From assembly GCA_946538445.1 (NCBI GenBank), contig CAMNGO010000010.1, forward strand, positions 1-24,240: 24,240 bases of DNA. Reading direction: 5' to 3'. Positions 16,670-24,240 of this stretch are shown in pieces. This DNA is from an uncultured Lachnospiraceae bacterium (GTDB lineage: Bacteria; Bacillota; Clostridia; Lachnospirales; Lachnospiraceae). The notes beneath the pieces are model-generated. The model was not told where the DNA came from, searched no databases, and worked only from the letters and a program-made list of their open reading frames with translations. Positions within the stretch are counted from its first letter, which is position 1. The number at the start of each line of letters is the position of its first letter. Made by a program: the position numbers and the translations under genes.

Positions 16670-17773
16670 TTATGAAATCAGTGAGAACGGAAATACGGTG
16701 ACCTTCCCAGTGGCCGGGAACATGCTTCCGAATCCCAGGTCCGTCAGGAAAATCAGACCCTGGCTGCAGGAAGTAAAGGTGACTTCCACCCGGATGCGGG
16801 TCGTCTTGGGAGGACGGCTGGGAAGGTCGCTGATCTCGCAGGAAGCGATCTCCGTCTCATTGTCTTTATTGTTGAGATAGAAAAACTCTATCTTCTGGCT
16901 TTTATCTAAGATAACATCCAGGGTACCCCTGGTATTGAACCACTCTTTTCCTATGGTGGTGATGGGCACATATTTCTGGCGGCCACCCTCCGCGGCGACG
17001 ATGCCGATGGTATGGTGGACCATCTCCGGTCCCTGCATGAGAATCATACCGTCCTCGATGAGGGAGGTGTTGCTTATCCCCAGGAGACTGGCGCCATTGG
17101 CATAGATGTTCTGCCCCAGGAAGACCCTTCTGCCGGAACAGAGGCAGTTCAGGGTCCGCTTCATCCAGTTTCCCTCAAATCCATGGCCCGTCAGGAAAAT
17201 GATATGGGTGGGATTCTTCAGAAGGAACTGCTTGATCATCTTGCAGAAATCCTGGTCCAGGGTTTCACTGCCTTCCGTGATACCGTACTCGGCAAGATCC
17301 ACCTCCTGGGTGACAGCCCGGTAAGCCTTCTGTTTCGCCCGGTAGATCTGTTCCACCACGATATAGCGGAGCTTGTTATCCTGGTACTCTAAGAGCATGG
17401 TGTTCCGGTCCCACACGACCCTTTCCTGATGGAACACATACTCCACAAATCCCCGGAAACGGCTGATGATATGGATGCCGAAGGTATCCACAAACTCTTT
17501 GGTCAGAGCTGCCTTCAGTCTCTCCCTGTTCTCCTCGGAGATATCTTTCAACGAAAAATACACGGCAGAGTAGTCCGTCCAATCCAGCTCGTTGAACTCG
17601 AAATACTTATAGACATAATCCATCCCGCTCTGCAGGTAGTCCCCGTTCTCCGTCTCCGTCAAGGGGAAGTACTCCTCACTCATCTGCTCGGTGCCTTCGT
17701 CATATATACTTAACTGAACCGCTTCCTCGCTGAGGTCGATTCCCACAAATTTTCTGGCCTTTAACGCTTCCAC
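16670..17773 (-). CDS. Hsp70/actin-fold-like protein (resembles DUF5716)
   Basis: The 367 residues look like a divergent Hsp70. The N-terminus KFVGIDLSEEAVQLSIYD (phosphate-1-like GIDLS at 11-15) resembles the actin/Hsp70 start. IIFLTGHGFEGNW (TGHG at 195-198) resembles a phosphate-2 or adenosine motif, followed by RRVFLGQNIYANGA (215-228), like the Hsp70 segment that ends the nucleotide-binding domain. Residues from about 265 are beta-rich (RGTLDVIL; IEFFYLNN; TRIRVEVTFT; LTDLGFGSMFPATGKV) and recall a small substrate-binding beta-sandwich. Family name DUF5716 is from memory. The start is GTG 17773, with AGGAGGAG about 9 nt upstream; no in-frame ATG fits better. It begins 15 nt after the giant gene. 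Whether ATP is bound is unknown, since the loops are not canonical. Confidence 0.8.
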   Translation of the reverse strand: MEALKARKFVGIDLSEEAVQLSIYDEGTEQMSEEYFPLTETENGDYLQSGMDYVYKYFEFNELDWTDYSAVYFSLKDISEENRERLKAALTKEFVDTFGIHIISRFRGFVEYVFHQERVVWDRNTMLLEYQDNKLRYIVVEQIYRAKQKAYRAVTQEVDLAEYGITEGSETLDQDFCKMIKQFLLKNPTHIIFLTGHGFEGNWMKRTLNCLCSGRRVFLGQNIYANGASLLGISNTSLIEDGMILMQGPEMVHHTIGIVAAEGGRQKYVPITTIGKEWFNTRGTLDVILDKSQKIEFFYLNNKDNETEIASCEISDLPSRPPKTTRIRVEVTFTSCSQGLIFLTDLGFGSMFPATGKVTVFPFSLIS

Positions 17774-17788
17774 TGAGAACTGCTCCTC

Positions 17789-20700
17789 CTATAATAATTT
17801 CATAAAGTGATCTGCAAAATAACTCTTCATCAGGTAGGCCTTCATCTTCTCCATGCCACTGTCTTCCCAGTTCATATGGTTGAGCATGAAGAAGCGGCTG
17901 TCCTCCCCGTCATAGCGGAAAGTCTCAAACTGGATCAGACCGGGATCCGACACCTTCTCCCCGGCTTCCTCCAGGCGGTAATTCACGTGGTCACTTTTAT
18001 AAAAATGCATGCTGCAGACGTACATACCCGGCATGACTTCCTCCAGGATCTTCTCCTTCCAGAAGTCCTCCTCCCCCTCGATCTCATAATAGAGGGCTAC
18101 CTTCTGCCCCTGACCGCCATGGTAGGTGAGGAAGGTGAATTCCCGGTAGAAGACCGGAAGAAATACGATATCCTCATAGGCATGGTAGATGGGCAGATAG
18201 AATTTCTCTTTGAAGAATTCCTCGATGATGAAGGCCGCAGCATTGCGGATCTTCTTCCGCCATTTCTTCTTATCTGCAAAATAATACAGGAAATGAATCC
18301 TGGTGCGGCGTTCTTTGATGCGGCCTGCCAGGATCTCCCGGCCGATGGCCATGTGCATCTCCTCCGTCAGTTCCATGGATCCCTGCAGTTCCTTCAGGGA
18401 AGCAAACTCCAGGTAGGAACCGATGATCTGCTCCGTCTCCGGATCCACATACCCTTCCTCGATCTCCTGCATCTTCATGTACTGGTTGAGCAGGTTGGAG
18501 AAAATCGGGAATACCCGGTCTGTATCATTGTCCGTAAAGATACACTGACTCAGGATCTTACGTTCCAGCTCCTCGGTTTTTACACCGAATTTACAGCTGC
18601 GTTCCCAGAGAAGACAGAGGTCTTCCAGCTCACCGTCATAGTGGCGGATCATGTAAGCCAGGGTATCCTTGTTGTATTTTTTCTGGAAGAAAGCGGACCG
18701 GGACAGGGCTATGGCTGTGTCGTTCCTTCTTCCTTCGAAAAACTCAATGCCGAAATTGGCAAGCTTGAGGCGTTTCGCGGCACCCATGATGTGGACACCG
18801 TATTTTTCCACCCCGTAGAAGGCGGATTCCAGACGTCCGACCTCCATGTAATAGTCCAGGAGGCGTTTGCGGAAGTTCTGGTCCACTTCCTCGTAATTCA
18901 CCCGCTCGATCCACTGATCCAGCTCCTCTTTCCTCTGATGATTTCCATAATAGATCAGAAGACGTTCCATGGCATAGATGCGGATCCAGTCCTTGTATTC
19001 CGGACTGTTGATCACCTTCTGGGCGATACCCACTTCATTTTCTCCCATGAACTCGTTGATCCGGCCGGAAAGCATCAGGAGAACCTTCTTGTTGTTATGG
19101 TTCTTCCGGATCCATTCCTTGGGGAACTGGCTCATCTTCAGGAATCCCGAAACAGTGTACTCGATATCCTTGGCATAGCGCTGTTCCCTGCTGTCCACAA
19201 AGTAGATCTGGGTCCGGTCATTAAAGTATTCAATATTGGCACAGCCTCCGGACAGAGGGTAATATTTCTCCGTCCCCAGTTCCGGATATGCCACATAGAC
19301 GCCGATCATCCCCGGATTCAGACAGCAGATCTTCCGGTAGAAAAGGATATCGCAGACTGCCTTGGCATTCTCACTCTTTTCCAGGATCTCTTTCTGGAAA
19401 TAGGTGTAGAGGTAGGCCAGCTGCTCATTGATCCTTCCCCGGATCAGCTGTTCTTCCACGAAGGGAATCATCTTGGAATAGTAGGCTCCGAAAACTTCCT
19501 CATAAGCATCCTTGTTCTTGAGAACATTGGTGTAGAGGTAGGCCTTTTCATTTGCGTCCAGAGTGTTGCTGTAGGTGAAATAGATCAGAACCCTCTGGGG
19601 CAGCTTATCATATCTGGAGAAATCCGTGCTTCGGATAAAGAATTCATTTAAACCGATGATCTTCAGATTCTCTTCCACTGCCTCACGGAAGTATTCGTGG
19701 TACTCTTTGTTGATCCGGTTCCCCTTGATAAGGAGGGAGCAGATCACCTGAAGGAAACGGTCGTCCTTCTTGATCTGATATAATTTCCGGGCGATGCGGA
19801 AAATGGAATCCTGGTAGTACTTGGCGCGCAGAGCCAGTCTGGCAAACTGGTATGCCAGGGACAGGGAGATGAATCCGTAACGGACTCCCCAGCGGAAGAC
19901 GCTGATCTCGAAAGATCCGGTGTCCTCCATAAAAGTAGGATTCTCATTCAGCAAGGCGCAGGCTTCGTAATAGAGGACCGCACTCTTGCATCCACCCTCA
20001 AAAAGCATCTTTATGGTGTCGTATTTTAATCTGTCGTTATAAACATATTCCCGGTCGATGTAGATAAGCATCCACAGGGCCTGGTCCTTGTGATCCGTTT
20101 TCTCATAAAAGGACCGGATGGCGATCACCGCCTCGGAGATGGCTTCCGGTGTTCCGTAGAAGATGGATTTCAGGTAGAGGAGATAGTGGGCCTCAAATTC
20201 CGATAAAGGCTGTTCTTTCCTGCTCTCCTCCAGTTCGCCGAGGATGGTCTCTGCCTCCTCTTTCTTGTCTTCCATCAATGCCAGATGCATCAGGTAGAGC
20301 TTCCAGATATTCTCCTTGGTTCGGTAATGAAGGTTCTCCAGGGTCTGCCGGGAATCCTCCACGAAGTCTTCAAACTGAATCCCACCCGTGCGGAAGTAGA
20401 GGTAGTTGTGCATGAGCTCTGCCTGCTGCTTCTTGATCTGAAGTCTCTGTTCTTTATCCTGGGATACGGCAGGTAAGGTTCCCCACCACTCCACGGGGAT
20501 CTCGAAATGCTGTCTGATATTATCGATGTAGACCACATCGCTACCCATGGTAAAATTCTGATTCTTCTCGATGCGGATAGCGAATCTTCCGTCCGTGAAG
20601 TCATCACTGGTGAATCTTTTATGGGAGATGGAGACCTGTCCTTTCTCCGTGGAGATCTTACCCTCCACATATCCGTCACAGGTCATGGAAATCCATATTT

Positions 20701-21328
20701 CTTCCTGATTCTTGCCGGAATCAAGGACAATGGGTTTCTCATCCAGGTCAAGCATGACCACCTCTTTGTAGCCGGCACCGGCCAGAAACTCTTCCATGAT
20801 CAGATCTTTGTCGCGGCTCTTCATGAGATTATGGTACAATGTCTTCCTTTCCGGTTGTTCTTTCAGGAAAACATTGGCAAAATTCGGTTGGAAGAAGATC
20901 TCCCTGGCCTCGGCCCTGTCTTTGTAATAGAGGTCGATAAAGCCGTTCATATCACAGATGGTCCCTTCCTTCACGGGAATCATCTTGGGCTGGATGGTCA
21001 CCATAAACGGAATATTGAACTCTCCGCCGTTGGTGATGAATACGAAATCACCCGGATAATTCTCACCGCTGACCGCCATGGTCCCGTCAAAGGAATAATG
21101 GAATTCCTGTCGCTTACCCTGGAAATCCTCCACATCCAGTTTCATTTTATCGCTGGTGGAGAGAACCTTCCCGCGAAGTGGAATCCCATTCTCACTCTCA
21201 ATAAACAGGCTCCCCTTTTTCACATCTCCCTCTTCCACATTCAGATCCAGACCCAGGGTCGATAAGTGAACAATAGGAATCCTGTTGTTCTTCATTTTTT
21301 CATTCATATAATCCATATTATCTTTCAA
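17789..21328 (-). CDS. Giant beta-domain plus alpha-solenoid protein (resembles DUF5717)
   Basis: Unknown function. With the start used here it has 1179 residues. About 1-285 is beta-rich and Ig-like (VEEGDVKKGSLFIESENG; TNGGEFNIPFMVTIQP; ends near EIPVEWWG). About 290-1040 is a long helical solenoid of irregular TPR-like repeats. About 1055-1179 is again beta-rich (FYREFTFLTYHGGQGQKVAL). There is no signal peptide or membrane segment in this version. The longest frame opens at ATG 21442, but a strong extended -10 at 21463-21458 would start transcription only about 9 nt before it. TTG 21328 has AGGTGG (21340-21335) 6 nt upstream and begins where the recognisable domain begins, so I prefer it. 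ATG 21442 (1217 residues) remains possible. The gene is first in the operon with the Hsp70-like, TPR, valS and folC genes. Confidence 0.8.
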   Translation of the reverse strand: MKDNMDYMNEKMKNNRIPIVHLSTLGLDLNVEEGDVKKGSLFIESENGIPLRGKVLSTSDKMKLDVEDFQGKRQEFHYSFDGTMAVSGENYPGDFVFITNGGEFNIPFMVTIQPKMIPVKEGTICDMNGFIDLYYKDRAEAREIFFQPNFANVFLKEQPERKTLYHNLMKSRDKDLIMEEFLAGAGYKEVVMLDLDEKPIVLDSGKNQEEIWISMTCDGYVEGKISTEKGQVSISHKRFTSDDFTDGRFAIRIEKNQNFTMGSDVVYIDNIRQHFEIPVEWWGTLPAVSQDKEQRLQIKKQQAELMHNYLYFRTGGIQFEDFVEDSRQTLENLHYRTKENIWKLYLMHLALMEDKKEEAETILGELEESRKEQPLSEFEAHYLLYLKSIFYGTPEAISEAVIAIRSFYEKTDHKDQALWMLIYIDREYVYNDRLKYDTIKMLFEGGCKSAVLYYEACALLNENPTFMEDTGSFEISVFRWGVRYGFISLSLAYQFARLALRAKYYQDSIFRIARKLYQIKKDDRFLQVICSLLIKGNRINKEYHEYFREAVEENLKIIGLNEFFIRSTDFSRYDKLPQRVLIYFTYSNTLDANEKAYLYTNVLKNKDAYEEVFGAYYSKMIPFVEEQLIRGRINEQLAYLYTYFQKEILEKSENAKAVCDILFYRKICCLNPGMIGVYVAYPELGTEKYYPLSGGCANIEYFNDRTQIYFVDSREQRYAKDIEYTVSGFLKMSQFPKEWIRKNHNNKKVLLMLSGRINEFMGENEVGIAQKVINSPEYKDWIRIYAMERLLIYYGNHQRKEELDQWIERVNYEEVDQNFRKRLLDYYMEVGRLESAFYGVEKYGVHIMGAAKRLKLANFGIEFFEGRRNDTAIALSRSAFFQKKYNKDTLAYMIRHYDGELEDLCLLWERSCKFGVKTEELERKILSQCIFTDNDTDRVFPIFSNLLNQYMKMQEIEEGYVDPETEQIIGSYLEFASLKELQGSMELTEEMHMAIGREILAGRIKERRTRIHFLYYFADKKKWRKKIRNAAAFIIEEFFKEKFYLPIYHAYEDIVFLPVFYREFTFLTYHGGQGQKVALYYEIEGEEDFWKEKILEEVMPGMYVCSMHFYKSDHVNYRLEEAGEKVSDPGLIQFETFRYDGEDSRFFMLNHMNWEDSGMEKMKAYLMKSYFADHFMKLL

Positions 21329-21334
21329 CGTTTT

Positions 21335-21340
21335 CCACCT
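21335..21340 (-). promoter_or_regulatory. Ribosome-binding site supporting the TTG start of the giant gene
   Basis: AGGTGG on the minus strand, 6 nt before TTG 21328. Nothing comparable stands before ATG 21442 (only GGG within TTATCACA), ATG 21316 or ATG 21307. It decides the start in favour of TTG, provided the promoter at 21458-21486 is the real one. Confidence 0.5.
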
Positions 21341-21411
21341 ATCACATGATATATCAGGTAAAATCTCGAGGTATCTCTTATATTCATCTCCGGCAGTTAA
21401 AAACAACCAAA

Positions 21412-21452
21412 GGTTATCACAGAAGAACATGACGATTCCCATTGTGATAACC
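21412..21452. repeat. Perfect 10-bp inverted repeat at the operon transcription start
   Basis: GGTTATCACA (21412-21421) and TGTGATAACC (21443-21452) are perfect complements separated by 21 nt. The outer arm sits at the predicted transcription start of the minus-strand promoter and the inner arm about 35 nt downstream. A related partial copy, TATCACA, recurs at 21340-21346. It may be a repressor operator pair or a 5' leader hairpin. Confidence 0.7.
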
Positions 21453-21457
21453 CTTTT

Positions 21458-21486
21458 ATTATAGCAAATGATTTATCTTTTTTAAA
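21458..21486 (-). promoter_or_regulatory. Strong promoter of the giant-protein/Hsp70-like/TPR/valS/folC operon
   Basis: On the minus strand there is TTTAAA (21486-21481; four of six matches), a 17-bp spacer, and TATAAT (21463-21458) preceded by TGC, an extended -10. The predicted start is near 21451. It lies just after the stop codon of the protease gene (21505), so it separates the protease from the operon. No terminator for the protease gene is visible in the 40-nt gap. Confidence 0.75.
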
Positions 21487-21504
21487 CCTTAGAGGCTCAT
21501 ATTT

Positions 21505-23607
21505 TTATCTTACTTTTACTTTTTTTATGTTACTCCAGGCAGAGTGATACGTTTTGCCCTCCCATCGGAACTTGCTCCGCAGGCGAATGTAGACAAAACC
21601 TTTCTTCTTCGATTTGATCCGGCAGTTATTGCGGAAAGCATAGATCGTCCTGGTTTTCTTTTGCCTGAAATCTTTCCGGTTGGAAACCTGTATCTGGATA
21701 AACTTATCCTCCCAGGAGGGGAGCTTCTTTAAACGCAGCATAACCTTCCGTCTGCCCAGAGGTCTGAGCTTCACGATCTTGTTCTTCTTCAGGGTGATAT
21801 TCCCCACCGTATTGCTGTTACCGCTGATGCTTCGGATCCCGTTTTTTAATGTATAAGCCACCACATTATAGCTGGAATACTCTCCTTCTTTCAGGCCACG
21901 GTCCAGGTACTGCGGGGTGGAAACAGTGGCAATCTTACTGATTCCGCCACCATTCTTTCTCCGGTAGACCTCATATCCCAGAGCTCCCGGCACAGGAGTC
22001 CATTTCATCTCGGTCCCCTTGTCCCCGTTTCTGCATACTGTGATCTCCGGTGATCTCAACATATTTGATACGGTCCAGGAATCATAATTACTCTGGCTTG
22101 TAAGGAAGCAGCTCATATCCGGATAACCATATCCATATTTCTCATCTCTCCCCTGTTCACCCAGGTCTTTACAATATCTCATGAGTTCCAGACAGGCTCC
22201 CTGAACGGACAGATCTTTATCCCGGAGCTTTATGTATGCCAATGCGGCAGTAATATGGGGGGCAGCCATGGAAGTGCCTGACTCCACCTTCACCCCAGTG
22301 GCCGTACCGATCCAGGCACTGGCAATCTGCGTGCCCGGCGCTGTAAAGTCAATTGCAGACCCATAGTAGGAATAGTAGGCCAGCTTAAGATCCTTGTCCA
22401 GGGCAGACACAGCGATGGTCTGACTATTGCAGGCAGGATAGCAGTTCTTCACATCACGTCCTGCCACATCTGTCGCCAGATTACCTGCTGCGGTCACCAC
22501 CGGAATTCCTTCCTTGTAGGCACGGTTGATTGCCTTGTCAAGGAAAGTAAAACGGTTGGCTGATTTGGACAGGAAACCATAGCTGATGTTCATCACATCT
22601 ACTTTTTCCGATATGGCATAATTCACCGCCAGATTCATAACCAGAGATGAGGAAGAGCCCTCGGAATCTGCGATCTTCAGCACCAGGAAATCAACATTTG
22701 CCGGAGTCAGATCTGCAATAATTCCTGCTACATGGGTTCCGTGGCCATTGTTGTCATTTATATTGAAACTGCGTTCCATGAAATTAAAACTTCTGTTGAG
22801 GATGCTACGGTTCTGGAACATGCTGTGGTTGAGGTTGATTCCGGTATCGATCACCGCCACTGTCACCTTATCAGGCAAAGGAGTCAGGCTGACATCTGCT
22901 TTCAAAGTTGCCATGCCGGTGGCAGTTCCTCCCCAGGAGACGGATGTGGCCATATCTTCCAGAGAACAGATCTCATCCACAAAACACTCTTTCTCGCCAT
23001 AATCATTTTTTATCTGTTCGAAAGCAGCTTTGGTATCTTCCTCCGTAGCAAAACAGAGGATTGTCTCGCTTCCCTCTTCGTAGATATACTTCTCCTCAGC
23101 ACCATAGCTGTTGTCCACTGAGGTAGAGTAAATCACAATCCTCTTGGACTGATAAGGGGAAGTCAGACTGAAAAGGCCGTCTTCCTTCTCATCCACCTCG
23201 TAGACTTTCCCATCGGCGGAGGATCTGGTCTCCAGAAATCCGGAGAGATCATCCTGGGAAGACACCGCCTCTTTCATCTTTCCGGCACTCACGGAAAAGG
23301 TCTCGGTAAAAGTATCTTTCTCCCCATCTATCTCGATCTGATTGGAATCTTCATGGACCAGGATCTCCCCGTAATAATCCTCCTCCCAATCCTCCAGGAC
23401 AACCTGGGCTGCCTCCTTGGCATCATCCAGTCTCTCCACGGTACAGTCCTTGTTCTCCTGAACCGAATCTACGGAATCTGCCTGCACAGGCAGGGGGAGC
23501 CGGCAAAAAGCCAGGATGACCATGATACAGCACAGGAATCCAACGGAATAAACAGAATAAATTGAATGAATCTTATTCTCTTTTCTCATATCATCCCTTC
23601 GTCTCAT
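21505..23607 (-). CDS. Secreted subtilisin-like serine protease with fibronectin-III-like C-terminal domains
   Basis: Family S8 protease. The 700 residues begin with a basic stretch and a hydrophobic segment (about 20-36) ending in a likely signal-peptidase site after VQA (residue 43). A region of about 190 residues follows, probably a propeptide. The catalytic triad is intact: Asp254 in AVIDTG, His289 in GHGTHVAG and Ser446 in GTSMAAPH. Asn376 in TAAGN supplies the oxyanion hole. After the protease domain, from about residue 530, come two fibronectin-III-like units (MKWTPVPGALGYEVYRRKNG; YIRLRSKFRWEGKTYHSAWS) and a very basic end (KKVKVR), as in surface proteins of Lachnospiraceae. No LPXTG motif is present. 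Start ATG 23607 has AGGTGAT 6 nt upstream; ATG 23589 is an alternative. Target unknown. Confidence 0.93.
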   Translation of the reverse strand: MRRRDDMRKENKIHSIYSVYSVGFLCCIMVILAFCRLPLPVQADSVDSVQENKDCTVERLDDAKEAAQVVLEDWEEDYYGEILVHEDSNQIEIDGEKDTFTETFSVSAGKMKEAVSSQDDLSGFLETRSSADGKVYEVDEKEDGLFSLTSPYQSKRIVIYSTSVDNSYGAEEKYIYEEGSETILCFATEEDTKAAFEQIKNDYGEKECFVDEICSLEDMATSVSWGGTATGMATLKADVSLTPLPDKVTVAVIDTGINLNHSMFQNRSILNRSFNFMERSFNINDNNGHGTHVAGIIADLTPANVDFLVLKIADSEGSSSSLVMNLAVNYAISEKVDVMNISYGFLSKSANRFTFLDKAINRAYKEGIPVVTAAGNLATDVAGRDVKNCYPACNSQTIAVSALDKDLKLAYYSYYGSAIDFTAPGTQIASAWIGTATGVKVESGTSMAAPHITAALAYIKLRDKDLSVQGACLELMRYCKDLGEQGRDEKYGYGYPDMSCFLTSQSNYDSWTVSNMLRSPEITVCRNGDKGTEMKWTPVPGALGYEVYRRKNGGGISKIATVSTPQYLDRGLKEGEYSSYNVVAYTLKNGIRSISGNSNTVGNITLKKNKIVKLRPLGRRKVMLRLKKLPSWEDKFIQIQVSNRKDFRQKKTRTIYAFRNNCRIKSKKKGFVYIRLRSKFRWEGKTYHSAWSNIKKVKVR

Positions 23608-23644
23608 ATCACAATCACCTGCTTTCGTCTATAGGAAGTTCTAT

Positions 23645-23680
23645 AGGGGGGTCAGACCCCATCGGGGGTCTGACCCCCCT
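23645..23680. repeat. Perfect GC-rich palindrome overlapping the end of the dus gene
   Basis: A 16-bp arm, AGGGGGGTCAGACCCC (23645-23660), pairs perfectly with 23665-23680 around the 4-nt loop ATCG. On the minus strand it is followed by CTATAGAAC, not by a T tract, so it is not a standard terminator. The repeat contains the dus stop codon (23652-23654) and encodes its last eight residues. Beside it TCTATAG occurs twice (23628-23634 and 23640-23646). Confidence 0.9.
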
Positions 23681-24240
23681 GGATTTTAATCCCTTGGATT
23701 GCCCGATTGTAATCCATCAGGCTGTTAGCTTTCTTTATTTTTTTCCACACTTTTGGCTGGTCCGGGAAGAGGACATGCATATAGGACCATAATTCTTTCA
23801 TCTTGAAGAGCACATGTTTCTCCCCGGAGAAGGTCTCTGCATATCTGTCAGAAATTTCTTGCAGGAAGAGAAACATACGGTCATAGTCACGTACAGCCGG
23901 TTCTCCCTCCGGTGTTTGGCATAGCTCGCATAGCTGGGGATCTGCGATCAGTCCCCTGCCCATCATAACCATATCGATGTCAGGGAATTCTTTCCTGAAT
24001 TCCTTCATGTCTTCCGGGGTGAAAAGGTCTCCGTTATAGCATAAAGGATGCTTGCATATAGCAGCCGCCTCCCGAAATGCGTCCCATTTCACAGGTCCTT
24101 TATAGTAATCTTTAAGAAGCCTGGCATGAATGATCAGTTCAGAAAAAGGATAGTCATTAAAGATTTCCATCAAAGGCAGAATCTCATCCGGGTCATTTAT
24201 GCCCAGACGAGTCTTGACCGATATCTTCATGGACTGCATA
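23652..24240 (-). CDS. tRNA-dihydrouridine synthase family protein, N-terminus cut by window edge
   Basis: Flavin enzyme that reduces uridine to dihydrouridine in tRNA (COG0042 family). Only the C-terminal 196 or so codons are in the window, so the catalytic Cys and the first half of the TIM barrel are missing. Visible family motifs are KTRLGI, the IHAR substrate/FMN segment, CYNGDLFTPEDM and MMGRGLIADPQL, the FMN phosphate-binding end of the barrel. A helical tRNA-binding domain follows (FKMKELWSYM). The internal ATG near 24239 is probably not the true start. The protein ends with GGQTPDGV, encoded by the palindrome at 23645-23680; an ancestral end near GIKIQ is possible. Which Dus subgroup it belongs to cannot be decided. 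It lies 44 nt upstream of the protease gene. Confidence 0.88.
   Translation of the reverse strand, partial: MQSMKISVKTRLGINDPDEILPLMEIFNDYPFSELIIHARLLKDYYKGPVKWDAFREAAAICKHPLCYNGDLFTPEDMKEFRKEFPDIDMVMMGRGLIADPQLCELCQTPEGEPAVRDYDRMFLFLQEISDRYAETFSGEKHVLFKMKELWSYMHVLFPDQPKVWKKIKKANSLMDYNRAIQGIKIQGGQTPDGV

Noticed and set aside
17807..19651. 614-codon open frame on the plus strand
   Set aside because: Antisense to the giant gene; His/Leu/Asp-rich shadow composition and no domain.

Overview
The window looks like chromosomal DNA from a Clostridia bacterium, most likely of the Lachnospiraceae type. The base composition is roughly balanced, Shine-Dalgarno sites are strong (AGGAGG), there are several Rho-independent terminators, and the window holds a run of proteins (a giant beta/alpha-solenoid protein next to an Hsp70-like protein and TPR proteins) that I associate with that family. 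No species can be named from the sequence. Apart from two hairpin elements and one GC-rich palindrome, nothing points to recent transfer: I see no insertion sequence, phage, CRISPR array, rRNA or tRNA.

Layout. Positions 1-2238 (minus) hold most of leuS, cut by the left edge; it diverges from a class A penicillin-binding protein (2440-5124, plus). A phospho-sugar mutase (5212-6894, plus) ends at a clean terminator, and an aspartate kinase follows (7092-8408, plus). Between aspartate kinase and the converging truA lies a 357-nt gap filled by two large, unrelated hairpins. The second of these is flanked by a 10-bp direct repeat.

From 8766 to the right edge everything is on the minus strand. In transcription order (right to left) there is a tRNA-dihydrouridine synthase fragment (cut by the right edge), a secreted subtilisin-like protease, and then a strong promoter (TTTAAA, 17 bp, TGcTATAAT). 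That promoter precedes a tightly packed operon: a 1179-residue DUF5717-like protein, a 367-residue Hsp70/actin-fold-like DUF5716-like protein, a 309-residue TPR protein, valS, folC and a 49-residue small ORF. Gaps are 15, 12, -11, 5 and -8 nt. A zinc-ribbon/TPR membrane protein follows and ends at a terminator, and then a 192-residue helical protein overlaps truA by 14 nt.

How the genes work together. Translation and RNA modification (leuS, valS, truA, dus), folate retention (folC), sugar-phosphate and amino-acid supply (mutase, aspartate kinase) and cell-wall assembly (PBP) are housekeeping. The least explained part is the giant protein, the Hsp70-like protein and the TPR protein transcribed ahead of valS and folC. 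This is the best candidate in the window for an undescribed system. The start of the giant gene is also worth re-examination, because a perfect inverted repeat and the promoter position suggest that the first 38 codons of the longest frame are really leader.
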